Source: Synechococcales cyanobacterium GL140_1_metabat_312 (GTDB taxonomy: Bacteria > Cyanobacteriota > Cyanobacteriia > Leptolyngbyales > Leptolyngbyaceae). Taken from it: 64,000 bases of DNA. Positions 8,764 through 18,656 of the stretch are shown piece after piece. Numbering within the stretch: position 1 is the first letter of the stretch; the number at the start of each line of letters is the position of its first letter. A model generated the notes under the pieces. The model was not told the DNA's origin. It saw nothing but the letters and a program-made list of their open reading frames with translations, and did not search any database. The stretch lies in the NCBI GenBank assembly GCA_025351345.1, contig JANXWB010000044.1, positions 1 through 64,000 of the forward strand, in the 5' to 3' direction. Made by a program: the position numbers and the translations under genes.

Positions 8764-9546
8764 ATGACAGGGCAAATTACTCTTCTCTCAAAACGTGAAA
8801 TCGAAAAAATGCGGGTTGCAGGCCATTTAGCAGCCAAGTTATTGAAGCATTTAGAAGCATTTGTCAAAATTGGTGTCAGTACCCAATCATTGAATGATGA
8901 AGCAGAACGCTGGACCAAGGCTCATGGGGCAAAAAGTGCTCCTTTGGGATATGGCGCAGAGGGCGATCGTAAGGCATTTCCCCGATCGATTTGTACCAGT
9001 GTGAATGAGGTGGTTTGTCATGGAATCCCTAATTCTAAGCAGATTTTAAAAGATGGCGACATTCTCAATATTGATGTGACGCTGATTGTTGAAGGCTATC
9101 ACGGCGACACGTCTCGGATGTATTTGGTGGGTGAACCATCTCCCATTGCAAAGCGTTTGGTGGAAGTTACTAAAAAATGTCGTCAGCTTGGCATTGAACA
9201 AGTGAAACCGGGCAATCACATTGGCGATATTGGTGCATCGATTCAGGAATATGCTGAGTCTCAGGGGTTTAGTGTGGTCCAAGATTTTGTCGGTCATGGG
9301 ATTAGTAATGTCTTTCATACCGAACCTCAAATTTCCCACTATGGTGAATGGGGCGACGGGAAGAAGATGCGGCCCGGAATGGTCTTCACTATTGAACCTA
9401 TGATCAATGAAGGGACCTTTGAGGTGAAGCTGTTGAAAGATAATTGGACGGCTATTACCAAAGACAAAAAACTTTCTGCCCAATACGAACATACGATCGC
9501 AGTGACTGATACGGGGTACGAGATTCTAACGCCTTACGAAGACTAA
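8764..9546 (+). CDS. map: Type I methionine aminopeptidase
   Basis: A 260-residue pita-bread metallopeptidase. The five metal ligands are recognisable: Asp in GDILNIDVT, Asp in YHGDTSRM, His in FVGHGI, Glu in TIEPM and Glu in QYEHTIAV. The substrate-side His in VVCHGIPN is also present. It removes initiator Met from nascent proteins in the cytoplasm. ATG 8764 was preferred over an upstream TTG (8749), because MTGQITLLSKREIEKMR is the usual N-terminus and GGGG lies just upstream. There is no N-terminal zinc-finger extension. Confidence 0.95.
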   Translation: MTGQITLLSKREIEKMRVAGHLAAKLLKHLEAFVKIGVSTQSLNDEAERWTKAHGAKSAPLGYGAEGDRKAFPRSICTSVNEVVCHGIPNSKQILKDGDILNIDVTLIVEGYHGDTSRMYLVGEPSPIAKRLVEVTKKCRQLGIEQVKPGNHIGDIGASIQEYAESQGFSVVQDFVGHGISNVFHTEPQISHYGEWGDGKKMRPGMVFTIEPMINEGTFEVKLLKDNWTAITKDKKLSAQYEHTIAVTDTGYEILTPYED

Positions 9547-9549
9547 TTC

Positions 9550-10737
9550 TCAATTTGATAGATGCGATCGGATGGCCTTGGAAAGCACCTCAATTTGATC
9601 TGGGGTGTGGGTGGCCATTAGGGTTAAGCGAATTCGGCTGGTCGGCACGGTTGGGGGACGAATCGCGGGGGCAAAGATACCCGAGTTTTGTAGGTGCTGG
9701 CTGAGCTTTAATGCATCCTGAACGGTCGGTTGCGGAATACAAACAATGGCAGAATCAGATGGAAATGTTTGAATTTTAGTCTGATTAATTTTAGTTTGAT
9801 TAAACTGATCTGGATTAAATTGATTTTGTAATAGTCGGATATTGTGCCAGAGATTATCACGCCTTTCGGGTTCGGTGCGAATGATCTCAATGCCAGCGAG
9901 AGCGGCGGCGGTGTCAGCGGGTGAAAGGGCTGTGGTGTAAATCCAGCTTGGCGCACGGTTTTTTAAAAAGTCAATCAGGATTGAAGATCCCGCGACATAG
10001 CCGCCGAGAGAACCGATCGCTTTACTCAAGGTTCCCATTTGAATGACAGGTCTGTTTGTACAACCACAGGCTTCAATCCCCCCCGCACCCGATCGTCCTA
10101 AAACTCCTGTTCCGTGGGCCTCATCGACTAGAACCATACTTTCAAATTCAACGGCAAGATCTAAAATTTCACTTAAAGGCGCAAGATCTCCGTCCATACT
10201 AAAAACGCTATCGGTCAGAATTAGACATTTTGCAAAGTGCGATCGGTGCTTCTCAAGCTGTTCTCGTAGATTCGACATACTACAATGTTGATAATCCAGA
10301 CTGCTCGCGCCTGACAAGGCGCTGCCATTACGAAGACTAGCGTGATTATATTGATCATTTAAAATCAAATCACGTTTTCCCATAAGAGCCGCGATCGTTC
10401 CAATATTTGCACTATATCCAGAGCTAAATACAAGAGCAGCCTCCGTACTTTTTAGGGCTGCAATATTTTGTTCTAATTGATCATGCAATACTCTATGCCC
10501 GGTCACGAGTCGAGAGCCTGTTGTACCTGTGCCATGGCTTTGAATAGCATCGATCGCAGCATTTTTTAATCGAGAATCATTAGCAAGCCCTAGATAGTCA
10601 TTGCTGGAAAAATTGATGTATTGTTTCCCTTCCACTTCAATATAATTTCCGACAGCAGATGTGATGGTCCGTGGGGTTCTATACCAACCTGCTTTATGAA
10701 TTGTTTTTAGAGATGATTGGAGCCAATCGTAGGACAT
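9550..10737 (-). CDS. bioF: 8-amino-7-oxononanoate synthase (biotin pathway)
   Basis: A 395-residue fold-type I PLP enzyme of the alpha-oxoamine synthase family. [10 protein letters not shown] (42-51), [29 protein letters not shown] (204-220) and the PLP-binding Lys239 in [13 protein letters not shown] are characteristic of BioF, which joins pimeloyl-ACP/CoA and alanine. The KBL paralogue is less likely given the SRLVTG and EAHGTGVLG context. The segment about 300-325 ([20 protein letters not shown]) is a short N-rich repeat not expected in the family core. It is convergent with map (3 bases apart). Confidence 0.9.
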   Translation of the reverse strand: MSYDWLQSSLKTIHKAGWYRTPRTITSAVGNYIEVEGKQYINFSSNDYLGLANDSRLKNAAIDAIQSHGTGTTGSRLVTGHRVLHDQLEQNIAALKSTEAALVFSSGYSANIGTIAALMGKRDLILNDQYNHASLRNGSALSGASSLDYQHCSMSNLREQLEKHRSHFAKCLILTDSVFSMDGDLAPLSEILDLAVEFESMVLVDEAHGTGVLGRSGAGGIEACGCTNRPVIQMGTLSKAIGSLGGYVAGSSILIDFLKNRAPSWIYTTALSPADTAAALAGIEIIRTEPERRDNLWHNIRLLQNQFNPDQFNQTKINQTKIQTFPSDSAIVCIPQPTVQDALKLSQHLQNSGIFAPAIRPPTVPTSRIRLTLMATHTPDQIEVLSKAIRSHLSN

Positions 10738-10772
10738 TTTGAATTGAGAATGGTGAATGAATAATTAGTTAG

Positions 10773-11144
10773 TCAGTTTAGAGGGATATTGTGAATGGTG
10801 GCGTAACTGAGGAGCCAGTTTACCATCGTGGCGCGTCGGGTTTTGCGGGGGATGAGTTCATTCAGCGTGTAGCCTTCAAAACCGAGTTGGGTTTTTAGAA
10901 GTTGTTTGTTTTCGGGTGGAATCGATCGGGTGAGTTTGACGGTGGCGGGACGGCTTTCGATGAAGTTGGGTGGATCTGGATAGGCCGCAGCCCAGTCTGG
11001 ATCGGTAATGCTCCAGGCTTGGGTTTTTGGGTTTTGAATATAGCCGAGATAATGCCAAACGAGTTGATTTGCCGCACTATCCTCTAGAGTATCACGCAAA
11101 ATTTCCCATAGTGTTTCATGGGTGAGTGGAGCAATTTTTGTCAT
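10773..11144 (-). CDS. DUF1823 family protein
   Basis: A 123-residue soluble protein with the DUF1823 pattern: LVWHYLGY, a W-x-DPDWAAAYPDPPNFIESRPATVKLTRSIPPENKQLLK core and the C-terminal RKTRRATMVNWLLSY. The family is conserved in cyanobacteria and plastid lineages and has no established function. There are no membrane segments or Cys clusters. It lies immediately upstream of bioF on the same strand (35 bases), so they may share a transcript. Confidence 0.8.
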   Translation of the reverse strand: MTKIAPLTHETLWEILRDTLEDSAANQLVWHYLGYIQNPKTQAWSITDPDWAAAYPDPPNFIESRPATVKLTRSIPPENKQLLKTQLGFEGYTLNELIPRKTRRATMVNWLLSYATIHNIPLN

Positions 11145-11171
11145 AGTTTAAGTGTCATAGTTCTAAGAGTT

Positions 11172-12524
11172 CTAGCCAACATGAAATATTGAAATACTCA
11201 TCGTAATCAATGTTAAAAACATAATAAAACCGATCGTATCTAACATTGTTGTTACTAATGGACCACTGATTAACGCTGGATCTAAATTTAAACGCTTGAA
11301 TCCGATCGGCAACAGCGTCCCTAATGTTACAGCCACTAATGTATTGGATGACATTACAGCCCCCGCAATCAATGCCACCCAGCGTTCTTCTGGTTTAGTC
11401 CAAATCAATGCCAGCAAGATCATTGTTCCGCCCAACGCAACAGCAGTTCCTAATCCAGCCAGTAATTCCTGTTTTAATACCTTCAGGGTATCGTCTGGAG
11501 TGACTTCTCCAAGGCCAATAGATCGAATGGTTACGGTCATGGCTTGAATGCCAACGGTGCCTCCAGTATTTGAAAATAAAGGCATAATCACTGCTAAGAC
11601 TGGAATTTTTTGAATAGTGTCTTGAAAGGGCGAAATTGAACTTGATGCACCAATATAAAGTGCCATCACTCCAAGTAACCAAGGAAGCCGATTTCTGAGT
11701 TTTTCGAGCGGCGGTGATAATGATGATTCGTCCCCACTCGCGACTCCGGCCATGCGCTGAATGTCCTCGGTGGCTTCTTCTTCGAGAATATCCATGACAT
11801 CATCAATGGTGACAATGCCCACGAGGCGATCTTCACGATCGACCACAGGAACCGCCAATAAATCATAGCGCTTCATCACCATTGCCACTTCTTCTTGATG
11901 CATTTCGGTGGTGACTTTAATCACCCGATCGCTAGCAATATCCCGTACGAAGGCGGTTGGCAAGGAGAAAAACAATTGCCGCAGCGATACGACTCGCACC
12001 AGTTTACGATTGTTATCTGTGACCTAGGCGTAGTAGATAGTTTCCTTGTCTTGATCATTGGCGCGGATTTTAGCGATCGCTTCCTCGACCGTCAGCCCTT
12101 CACGAAGCTGTACATACTCCGTCGTCATGACGCGTCCTGCCATGCCTTCGGAATATCCTAAAATAAGATCCGTTGCTTGACGTTCTGCGGGGCTGAGTTG
12201 CCGAATCAGACGTTTAACAATCCCAGCCGGAAGTTCATCGAAGAGTTCAGCCCGATCGTCCGGACGCATTCCCTCAACAATCTGACATACGTGGGTATCG
12301 TGGAGCGCCCCAATGAGTTCTTCACGAACGTCTGGTTCTAGATATTCAAATACATCGGTGGCTTGATCTTTACTGAGTAGTCTAAACGTCAAAGCCCGTT
12401 GATCGACGGGTAAATCTGCAATATAGTCGCCGACATCAACAGGCGGCATCTGAATGAGTTCGAGTTTCAGACGGTTGAGGTCTTGAATTTCGGATAACGT
12501 AAAACGTTCTTCCTGAGTAAGCAT
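11172..12524 (-). pseudogene. mgtE: MgtE-type magnesium transporter interrupted by an in-frame amber codon
   Basis: Read straight through, the frame encodes 450 residues, the usual MgtE length. It has an N-domain (about 1-125), paired CBS domains (about 135-250) and a five-helix membrane domain (from about 285, including the family hallmarks NTGGTVGIQA and SNTLVAVTLGTLLP). A single TAG at 12024-12026 follows ETIYYA and precedes VTDNNRKLVR inside the first CBS domain. Relatives usually have Tyr at that place, so one base change (TAT/TAC to TAG) explains it. There is no frameshift. A GTG at 11999 could restart a 275-residue CBS + membrane part. The gene may be inactive, translated in two parts, or an assembly error. 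Confidence 0.85.
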
Positions 12525-12891
12525 GGGTTCACCTCAAATCACTTCTGTTCCTTTGGAAGTATTCAAGAGTGACCTCCAAAGGCTAGAATTTTGTACTACT
12601 GTGTGTGGTAATGGACTTTAGTCCATATTAATCATGAGAAAGCGACATCGACCTCAGTATTGAGTATTGCTAAGCCTATGCTACCCGCGAAAGGAGCATA
12701 ATACAATGTGTGAAAAAATCTTTTAGAAAATCAGAATATTATCTCTAAGACTGTCACGAGTACTAGCGATCGGCTGTAGAGACGAAGGGGAGAGATTGAG
12801 TTGAATTTTAATCGTCCATTTGCGGTTGATGGCGTTAAGGTGAATGAATAGATTGGACGTTGATAGACTTAAAGTTGTGAGGAATATTGCG
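12525..12891 (+). other. Intergenic region between mgtE and the lipoprotein gene
   Basis: Holds the divergent promoters of mgtE and the lipoprotein gene. Two hairpins are visible: CTTTGGA...TCCAAAG (12551-12581) in the mgtE leader and a perfect ATGGACTTTAGTCCAT palindrome at 12611-12626. No recognisable Mg-sensing riboswitch core and no coding frame were found. Confidence 0.4.
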
Positions 12892-13497
12892 ATGAAAATC
12901 AGAACTCTAATAAATGATGGGACTACGCTGAGAACATGGTTCGGGGTAATAGTATTTTCTCTTTTGGTTGTGAGCTGCACTGCCCCCACGCCCACGGTTC
13001 AAAATCCACCTGTTCCATCCCCTATCCCGACACTTGCATCCCCATCCCCATCCCCTAAGCCCTCACCGAGCAACAGTCCATCTCCTGTTGAAAACTCTCC
13101 TTCGCCTAAGCCCATATCGACTCCGTTGAAGACTTCGGCAAATACTGCGTCAACGGTTCCGATCGTGATTTATCGGATGGATAGTGGTTGTAACGATTTG
13201 GTTCCGAAGACGGAAGATTTGCCTAAAGAGAAGACGTTAGATGCAGCGGTGGGTACGGTGATTAACAATAACAATAGTGCTGATTTTACGGTCAGCGATT
13301 ATGCCATTACTAAAAGAGGAAATAGCGCCACTATTGTTCTGCGTCTTCCCCCGACCGCTAAGCGTCCATTTGCGGCGATGTCGGCCTGTGAACAAATGAG
13401 TTTGTTTGGAGCATTGCGGGCGACGATCGTAGGCCGATCGGATTGGAACATTCAAGATGTACAGTTTTCTGATGGAAAGAAGGAGATTGAGTTTTAA
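12892..13497 (+). CDS. GerMN-like lipoprotein
   Basis: A 201-residue exported lipoprotein. A basic N-terminus (MKIR) and a hydrophobic stretch (WFGVIVFSLLVVSC) end in a lipobox (LVVSC-T). A Pro/Ser-rich tether (about 38-85, with SPSP repeats) follows. The C-terminal domain (about 90-201) has LDAAVGTVINNN, SATIVLRLPPT and FGALRATIV, consistent with a GerMN/sporulation-germination-like fold found in many cyanobacterial envelope lipoproteins. ATG 12892 is chosen over 12844 because TGAGGA lies about 8 bases upstream and the signal peptide then has a normal length. Confidence 0.7.
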   Translation: MKIRTLINDGTTLRTWFGVIVFSLLVVSCTAPTPTVQNPPVPSPIPTLASPSPSPKPSPSNSPSPVENSPSPKPISTPLKTSANTASTVPIVIYRMDSGCNDLVPKTEDLPKEKTLDAAVGTVINNNNSADFTVSDYAITKRGNSATIVLRLPPTAKRPFAAMSACEQMSLFGALRATIVGRSDWNIQDVQFSDGKKEIEF

Positions 13498-13984
13498 GGG
13501 CGATCGGAGTTTCTCCTTTTCAGTATTTGAACTCGAGTTTGACAATTGTAGTCATAAATATGTAGTCATAAATAAAATTCCAAATGACTGGAATATGATT
13601 CGCTGACCTCCTAATGAAATCCCATCTAGAAGTAGTAACTTAATTTTTGACAACCTGTCAAACGCTTTTAGTTGACCTTAAGGATTTTGGATAAACTGAC
13701 GATCGGAATCCCGATATTTATGATTTTATTTATCCCAACGAGTCCTAGCATTTTTGACCCCACTATCAGATCCACATCAGATTCACTAGAGTTTCACGAT
13801 ACATAACACATCAAAATCTGGAGATATGTTGATTCTCATCTATGCCTCTACACTACGCTTTTAGACAAGGACGCTACCTGCAAATAAATTAAAAAACAAA
13901 TCGTTCAATTCTGAGAAAAAGAACTCAAAATTATCATGAGAACTGTGTTAAGTTATATGAAGTTCAAGTGATTGAGGAAGATTC
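13498..13984 (+). promoter_or_regulatory. AT-rich upstream region of the MAA operon
   Basis: 487 bases without a coding frame. Contents are a tandem duplication of a TGTAGTCATAAATA unit (13548-13574), a TTGACA-spacer-TGTCAA palindrome (13647-13661), a possible -10 TTATAT near 13954, and the mysA ribosome site GAGGAAG at 13975. This spacer is the obvious location for UV-responsive control of the operon, but no specific regulator site can be named. Confidence 0.45.
13647..13661. promoter_or_regulatory. Inverted-repeat operator candidate upstream of mysA
   Basis: TTGACA-ACC-TGTCAA is a perfect 6-bp inverted repeat with a 3-base centre, about 325 bases before the mysA start. It is the shape of a dimeric helix-turn-helix binding site, but could be chance. 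Confidence 0.3.
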
Positions 13985-15232
13985 ATGGGTGACATTCAGG
14001 CGACTTTCACAGCTACAGAGAAAGCGTTTCATGTAGAAGGATATGAGAAAATAGACTTCAGTTTGCTTTATGTAGAAGGAGCCTTTGCGATCGAGAACCC
14101 TGAGATTGCCGACAGCTATCGACAGCTTGAGCGCTGCCTAATGGTAGTAGATGCAACGGTCTATGGTTTACTTAGCGAACAGATTCAGAATTACTTCAAA
14201 CACCACCAAATTGAGCTAAAAGTCTTTCAAGTTACTATTAAAGAGACGGATAAAACATTACGAACTTTTGAGAAAATTGTTGATGCATTTGCTGATTTTG
14301 GCCTAGTACGTAAAGAGCCGGTATTAGTTGTCGGCGGTGGGTTGACTACTGATGTTGCTGGTTTTGCCTGTGCCACTTACCGTCGTCGAACCAACTATAT
14401 TCGAGTGCCGACCACGCTGATTGGGTTGATTGATGCCAGTGTGGCAATCAAAGTCGCCGTGAATCATGGCAAATTGAAAAACCGTCTGGGTGCCTATCAT
14501 GCGTCCCAAAAAGTGATTCTAGACTTCTCTTTCCTAAGAACGCTACCTATTGATCAGGTGCGAAATGGGATGGCAGAATTGATTAAGATTGCAGTCGTTG
14601 CTAATGGCGAAATTTTTAATCTGCTAGAGGAACATGGTGAGGAATTACTTAGGACTCGATTTGGGTACTTGAATGGTACCCCTGAGCTGCGGCAAATCGC
14701 CCATCAGGTGACCTATGCAGCTATCAATACTATGCTCAGTTTAGAGGTTCCTAACCTGCATGAATTGGATTTAGATCGCGTCATTGCCTACGGTCATACT
14801 TGGAGTCCGACGCTGGAGCTAACTCCTGATCTGCCGATGTTCCATGGTCACAGTGTTGCTATTGATATGGCATTCTCGGCGACGATCGCTCAGCAACGGG
14901 GCTACATCTCTGTTATCGATCGCGATCGGATCTTAGGGTTGATGAGTCGAATTGGCTTAGCGATCGATAGTTCCTATTTGACTTCTGAACTCTTGTGGAA
15001 GGCAACAGAATCGATCGGTCGAACACGCGATGGATTAATCCGTGCAGCCGTGCCGAAGCCCATTGGCAGTTGTCATTTCATGAATGATCTGACTCGTTTG
15101 AATTTGACCCAATACCTTACAGCGCACAAAGAAATTTGTAGCCATTATCCACGCAAGGGCGACGGAGAAGATATGTACCTTATTCCTAATGCTCCTATCA
15201 ATACCCAAGTTCCCTTCGGAGTGCAGGCATGA
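13985..15232 (+). CDS. mysA: 2-demethyl-4-deoxygadusol synthase (MAA pathway)
   Basis: A 415-residue sugar-phosphate cyclase of the dehydroquinate-synthase superfamily. The NAD-binding motif [11 protein letters not shown] is at 117-127. Metal ligands are likely Glu198 (MAELIK), His271 (YGHTWSP) and His287 (FHGHSVAID). The ATYRRR and [17 protein letters not shown] segments fit the DDGS branch. It converts sedoheptulose 7-phosphate to 2-demethyl-4-deoxygadusol, the first step to mycosporines. DHQS and valiolone synthases are excluded mainly by context: an O-methyltransferase and two ATP-grasp ligases follow. It overlaps mysB by 4 bases (ATGA), so translation is probably coupled. Confidence 0.93.
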   Translation: MGDIQATFTATEKAFHVEGYEKIDFSLLYVEGAFAIENPEIADSYRQLERCLMVVDATVYGLLSEQIQNYFKHHQIELKVFQVTIKETDKTLRTFEKIVDAFADFGLVRKEPVLVVGGGLTTDVAGFACATYRRRTNYIRVPTTLIGLIDASVAIKVAVNHGKLKNRLGAYHASQKVILDFSFLRTLPIDQVRNGMAELIKIAVVANGEIFNLLEEHGEELLRTRFGYLNGTPELRQIAHQVTYAAINTMLSLEVPNLHELDLDRVIAYGHTWSPTLELTPDLPMFHGHSVAIDMAFSATIAQQRGYISVIDRDRILGLMSRIGLAIDSSYLTSELLWKATESIGRTRDGLIRAAVPKPIGSCHFMNDLTRLNLTQYLTAHKEICSHYPRKGDGEDMYLIPNAPINTQVPFGVQA

Positions 15233-16038
15233 TGGCCAGACCCGTTACACCTGTGGGGATTCTAGCGGCGAAGTTAGAATCTTTGAACCGAAAAATAGGG
15301 GTTTTGGGGACTGTAGACACCGAACTCAAATCTGAGCTACATCAAGCATGGGAATTGGCGACAGGATTAGATCCCTACATCAGTAGTTGCACGACACCAG
15401 AATCGCCAGCCTTAGCCTCTCTTGTTCAACGCACCCAAACTGAAGATTGGGACCAACGATCGACAAATAACGAGACATTACAGCCCTTAGAGCAAGAAAT
15501 GGTCTCTGGACATGTCGAGGGGCAAATGCTGAAGTTCTTTGTGCATTTGACTAAAGCCCAACAGGTCCTAGAGATCGGAATGTTTACGGGATACTCAGCA
15601 CTGGCTATGGCTGAGGCATTGCCTTCGGACGGGGTGCTTGTTGCTTGTGAAGTTGATCCATTCGCGGCGGCATTTGCTCAATCCTGTTTTGAGAAGTCTC
15701 CTGATGGTCACAAGATTTTGATTAAGGTCAATCCAGCGCTGGTGACACTGAAACAATTAGCGGATACAGGTGAGAAATTCAATTTAGTGTTCATCGACGC
15801 TGATAAGGCAGGATATATAGACTATCTAAATATTTTGCTAGATAGTTCTTTGCTGGCTGAGAATGGCTTAATTTGTGTAGATAATACTTTGATGCAGGGC
15901 CAACCTTATCTGAAGGGTGAACCAACGGCGAATGGAGCTGCGATCGCGGCATTTAATCAAGCAGTAGTGGATGATTCGCGAATAGAGCAAGTGTTACTCC
16001 CCTTGAGAGATGGGTTAACATTAATTCGACGGATTTAA
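15229..16038 (+). CDS. mysB: 4-deoxygadusol-forming O-methyltransferase
   Basis: A 269-residue class I SAM-dependent methyltransferase of the caffeoyl-CoA/catechol type. The SAM-binding motif [19 protein letters not shown] (about 110-128) is followed by ACEVDPF and the metal/active-site strand [15 protein letters not shown]. An N-terminal helical extension (about 1-85) is typical of MysB. It methylates 2-demethyl-4-deoxygadusol to 4-deoxygadusol. The start overlaps the mysA stop. A MITE-like palindrome, not a gene, occupies the spacer to mysC. Confidence 0.92.
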   Translation: MMARPVTPVGILAAKLESLNRKIGVLGTVDTELKSELHQAWELATGLDPYISSCTTPESPALASLVQRTQTEDWDQRSTNNETLQPLEQEMVSGHVEGQMLKFFVHLTKAQQVLEIGMFTGYSALAMAEALPSDGVLVACEVDPFAAAFAQSCFEKSPDGHKILIKVNPALVTLKQLADTGEKFNLVFIDADKAGYIDYLNILLDSSLLAENGLICVDNTLMQGQPYLKGEPTANGAAIAAFNQAVVDDSRIEQVLLPLRDGLTLIRRI

Positions 16039-16057
16039 TCTATATGATGTCAAAAGA

Positions 16058-16192
16058 CCCGATCCCCCTAAATTCCCTATGCCCTTTACTGCGTAACGCT
16101 ATGCGAACGGGCAGGCTATGCTACAAAAAAGGGAGACTATAAAATAAGGTTTGCTCTTGTTCCCCCTTTTTAAGGGGGTTAGGGGGATCGGG
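16058..16192. mobile_element. MITE-like palindromic element between mysB and mysC
   Basis: A 135-bp element bounded by a perfect 14-bp terminal inverted repeat: CCCGATCCCCCTAA at 16058-16071 and its complement TTAGGGGGATCGGG at 16179-16192. Inside lie a further CCCCCTTTTTAAGGGGG palindrome (16162-16178) and a TAACGCTATGCGAACGGGCA block. I recall similar arms and blocks from dispersed cyanobacterial intergenic repeats. There is no ORF. On RNA it could fold as a long hairpin within the mys transcript. Confidence 0.7.
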
Positions 16193-16266
16193 GTTCAAGC
16201 TTCACGATCTTTAGTTTTTCAAACACTCTCTATCAATCTAAATGATTTCTATTTGATGGCGTTTTC

Positions 16267-17622
16267 ATGATTTTTAATCACACCAATCCTAATCCCGTAC
16301 AGAGTTCTATAAAAACTGTAGCAACATTAAGTATTCTTCTCTTAGTACTACCTATCAATCTTGCCCTAACTACGATCGCACTACTCAGACTAGGCTTACT
16401 CAAACCGTTTCAGACTAGAACAATTGCAGCCAATCCTAAAACGATATTAGTCAGTGGCGGCAAGATGACCAAAGCCTTACAGTTGGCACGATCGTTTCAT
16501 CGGGCAGGTCATCGAGTTATTTTAGTAGAATCCCGCAAATATTCGCTAACAGGGCATCGTTTTTCCAGAGATGTCGATCGATTTCATACAACTCCCAAGC
16601 CAGATGCGAAAAATTATAATGATGCACTTCTAGAGATTGTACAAAACGAGAATGTTGATGTTTATGTCCCAGTTTGCAGTCCAGTATCAAGCTACTACGA
16701 TGCATTAGCAAAAAAAGTACTTTCACCTTACTGCGAAGTCATGCATGTCGATGTTGATCAAGTTCAGCAACTGGATAACAAATCTGAATTTTCAGCGATC
16801 GCAACCTCATTGAATCTTTCTGTTCCAGATTCCTATTGCATAACTGATCCACAGCGAGTACTAGAGTTTGATTTTTCTAAGCGCCCTCAAAAATACATTA
16901 TCAAAAGTATTCCCTATGACTCAGTGCGACGGCTAGACCTGACGCAGCTCCCTTGTGATAGTCATTCAGAAACTAAGGCATTTGTTCATAGCTTACCTAT
17001 TTCTGAGAACAATCCTTGGATTATGCAAGCATTTATTCCAGGTCAGGAGTATTGTACCCACAGTACGGTGCGGGATGGGGAACTAAGAATGCACTGCTGC
17101 TGTAAGTCATCGGCATTTCAAATCAATTATGAAAACGTAGACCATCCAAAAATTGAAGCATGGGTAAGAAAATTTGTCGGTGATTTGAAGTTAACTGGAC
17201 AACTTTCCTTTGATTTTATGGAGTCCGCCGATGGCTCTATTTATGCGATCGAATGTAATCCCCGGACGCATTCGGCCATTACGATGTTTTATAACCATCC
17301 AGATGTTGCAAACGCCTATTTGGAACAAGGGAACTCAGATACGGCCATTCAACCGCTACAGTCCAGCCGTCCTACTTATTGGATTTACCATGAAATCTGG
17401 AGATTGTTGACGAGTTTAGGTTCACCTAGTCAGGTTTGGCGACGATTGCAAATTATCATTAGCGGCAAGGATGCGATTTTCGATTGGGCTGATCCACTGC
17501 CCTTTTTGATGGTTCACCATGTACAGATTCCCTGGCTGTTGCTACAAAATCTGTGGCAGATGAAAGGGTGGATTCGGATAGATTTTAATATCGGCAAGCT
17601 TGTCGAGTTAGCGGGAGATTGA
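16267..17622 (+). CDS. mysC: ATP-grasp ligase forming mycosporine-glycine
   Basis: A 451-residue ATP-grasp protein. A hydrophobic N-terminal segment (about 18-42, LSILLLVLPINLALTTIALLRLGLL) is followed by the pre-ATP-grasp domain (ILVSGGKMTKALQLARSFHRAGHRV). The ATP-grasp core includes KYIIKSIPYDSVRRLDL, the metal-binding strand GQLSFDFMESADGSIYAIECNPRTHSAI and a C-terminal membrane-proximal helix. MysC activates 4-deoxygadusol by phosphorylation and attaches glycine, giving mycosporine-glycine. Position and length match cyanobacterial MysC. It precedes mysD with no spacer. Confidence 0.92.
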   Translation: MIFNHTNPNPVQSSIKTVATLSILLLVLPINLALTTIALLRLGLLKPFQTRTIAANPKTILVSGGKMTKALQLARSFHRAGHRVILVESRKYSLTGHRFSRDVDRFHTTPKPDAKNYNDALLEIVQNENVDVYVPVCSPVSSYYDALAKKVLSPYCEVMHVDVDQVQQLDNKSEFSAIATSLNLSVPDSYCITDPQRVLEFDFSKRPQKYIIKSIPYDSVRRLDLTQLPCDSHSETKAFVHSLPISENNPWIMQAFIPGQEYCTHSTVRDGELRMHCCCKSSAFQINYENVDHPKIEAWVRKFVGDLKLTGQLSFDFMESADGSIYAIECNPRTHSAITMFYNHPDVANAYLEQGNSDTAIQPLQSSRPTYWIYHEIWRLLTSLGSPSQVWRRLQIIISGKDAIFDWADPLPFLMVHHVQIPWLLLQNLWQMKGWIRIDFNIGKLVELAGD

Positions 17623-17624
17623 TT

Positions 17625-18656
17625 ATGGTACTTCGGGTTTTGCATTTAGTGGGTTCGGCGGTTAGTGAATTTTACTGTGATTTGTCACGGTTGTATGCAG
17701 AGGATTGTTTGGAGTCTAATGCTAATGCAGCCCTATATGAATTTCACATTGCTTATGTCACGCCCGATCGGCAATGGCGATTTCCTCAATCATTGAAACT
17801 AGATGCGATCGCGGCGGCTCGTCCCATGCCCCTAATCGAAGCGATTCAGATACTAACGGCACTCAAAATAGATGTAATGATTCCCCAAATGTTTTGTGTT
17901 CCAGGTATGACTTCTTACAGAGCCTTATTTGATTTACTAAATATTCCCTACGTAGGCAATAGACCAGATGTCATGGCATTGACTGCCCACAAGGCAAGAG
18001 CTAAAGCTGTGGTAGCTGCATCAGGTATCAAAGTGCCTTCAGGAGAACTCCTCCGCCTTGGAGACCTTCCGACGCTTACGCCTCCTACGGTCGTTAAACC
18101 TGTAAATGAAGATAATTCTTTGGGCGTAGATTTGGTCAAAGATTTTTCTGATTATGAGAATGCTTTGAAAACTGCGTTTACTCACGCTGATGAGGTACTG
18201 GTAGAAACATTTGTTCAACTCGGTCGGGAAGTCAGATGCGGTGTGATTGTAGATGAGGGAAAAGTGATCTGTTTACCTTTAGAAGAGTATGCGATGGATA
18301 GAGAAAAGCAGCCGATTCGACGGCATGAGGATAAGCTCAGAAGAAATGAAAAGGGCGGCTTGGGAATGGTGGCTAAGGGAAATACGAAGTCTTGGATTGT
18401 TGACCCCAGTGACCCCATTACTGCCATAGTTTGGGCGGCGGCTCGAACTTCTCATGTAGCTCTAGGTTGTCGCCATTACAGTCTTTTTGATTTCCGCATT
18501 GATTCCAGTAATCAGCCTTGGTTTCTAGAGGCGGGGCTGTATTGTTCTTTTGCTCAAACTAGCGTTATCTCTACTATGGCAAAAGAAGCAGGAATGCCTC
18601 TAGATCAACTTTTTAAGTGTATGTTGAATAATACTTTAGGGAATATCAACAGATAG
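17625..18656 (+). CDS. mysD: D-Ala-D-Ala-ligase-like MAA ligase
   Basis: A 343-residue ATP-grasp enzyme of the D-Ala-D-Ala ligase family. Visible are the N-terminal LRVLHLVGSAVSEFYCDLSRLYAEDCLE, the ATP-site strand PPTVVKPVNEDNSLGVDLVKD, VETFVQLGREVRCGVI and the metal-binding end DFRIDSSNQPWFLEAGLYCSF. MysD condenses a second amino acid (Ser, Thr or others) onto mycosporine-glycine to give shinorine, porphyra-334 and similar compounds. ATG 17625 has GGGAG about 7 bases upstream; the TTG at 17619 overlaps the mysC stop but is weaker. No mysE-type NRPS or mysH follows. Confidence 0.92.
   Translation: MVLRVLHLVGSAVSEFYCDLSRLYAEDCLESNANAALYEFHIAYVTPDRQWRFPQSLKLDAIAAARPMPLIEAIQILTALKIDVMIPQMFCVPGMTSYRALFDLLNIPYVGNRPDVMALTAHKARAKAVVAASGIKVPSGELLRLGDLPTLTPPTVVKPVNEDNSLGVDLVKDFSDYENALKTAFTHADEVLVETFVQLGREVRCGVIVDEGKVICLPLEEYAMDREKQPIRRHEDKLRRNEKGGLGMVAKGNTKSWIVDPSDPITAIVWAAARTSHVALGCRHYSLFDFRIDSSNQPWFLEAGLYCSFAQTSVISTMAKEAGMPLDQLFKCMLNNTLGNINR

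Noticed and set aside
12539-12600. Mg-sensing riboswitch before mgtE
   Set aside because: Only one simple hairpin is visible and the leader lacks the multi-helix M-box layout.
13010-13115. CCATCCCC-type repeats
   Set aside because: They encode the Pro/Ser tether of the lipoprotein.
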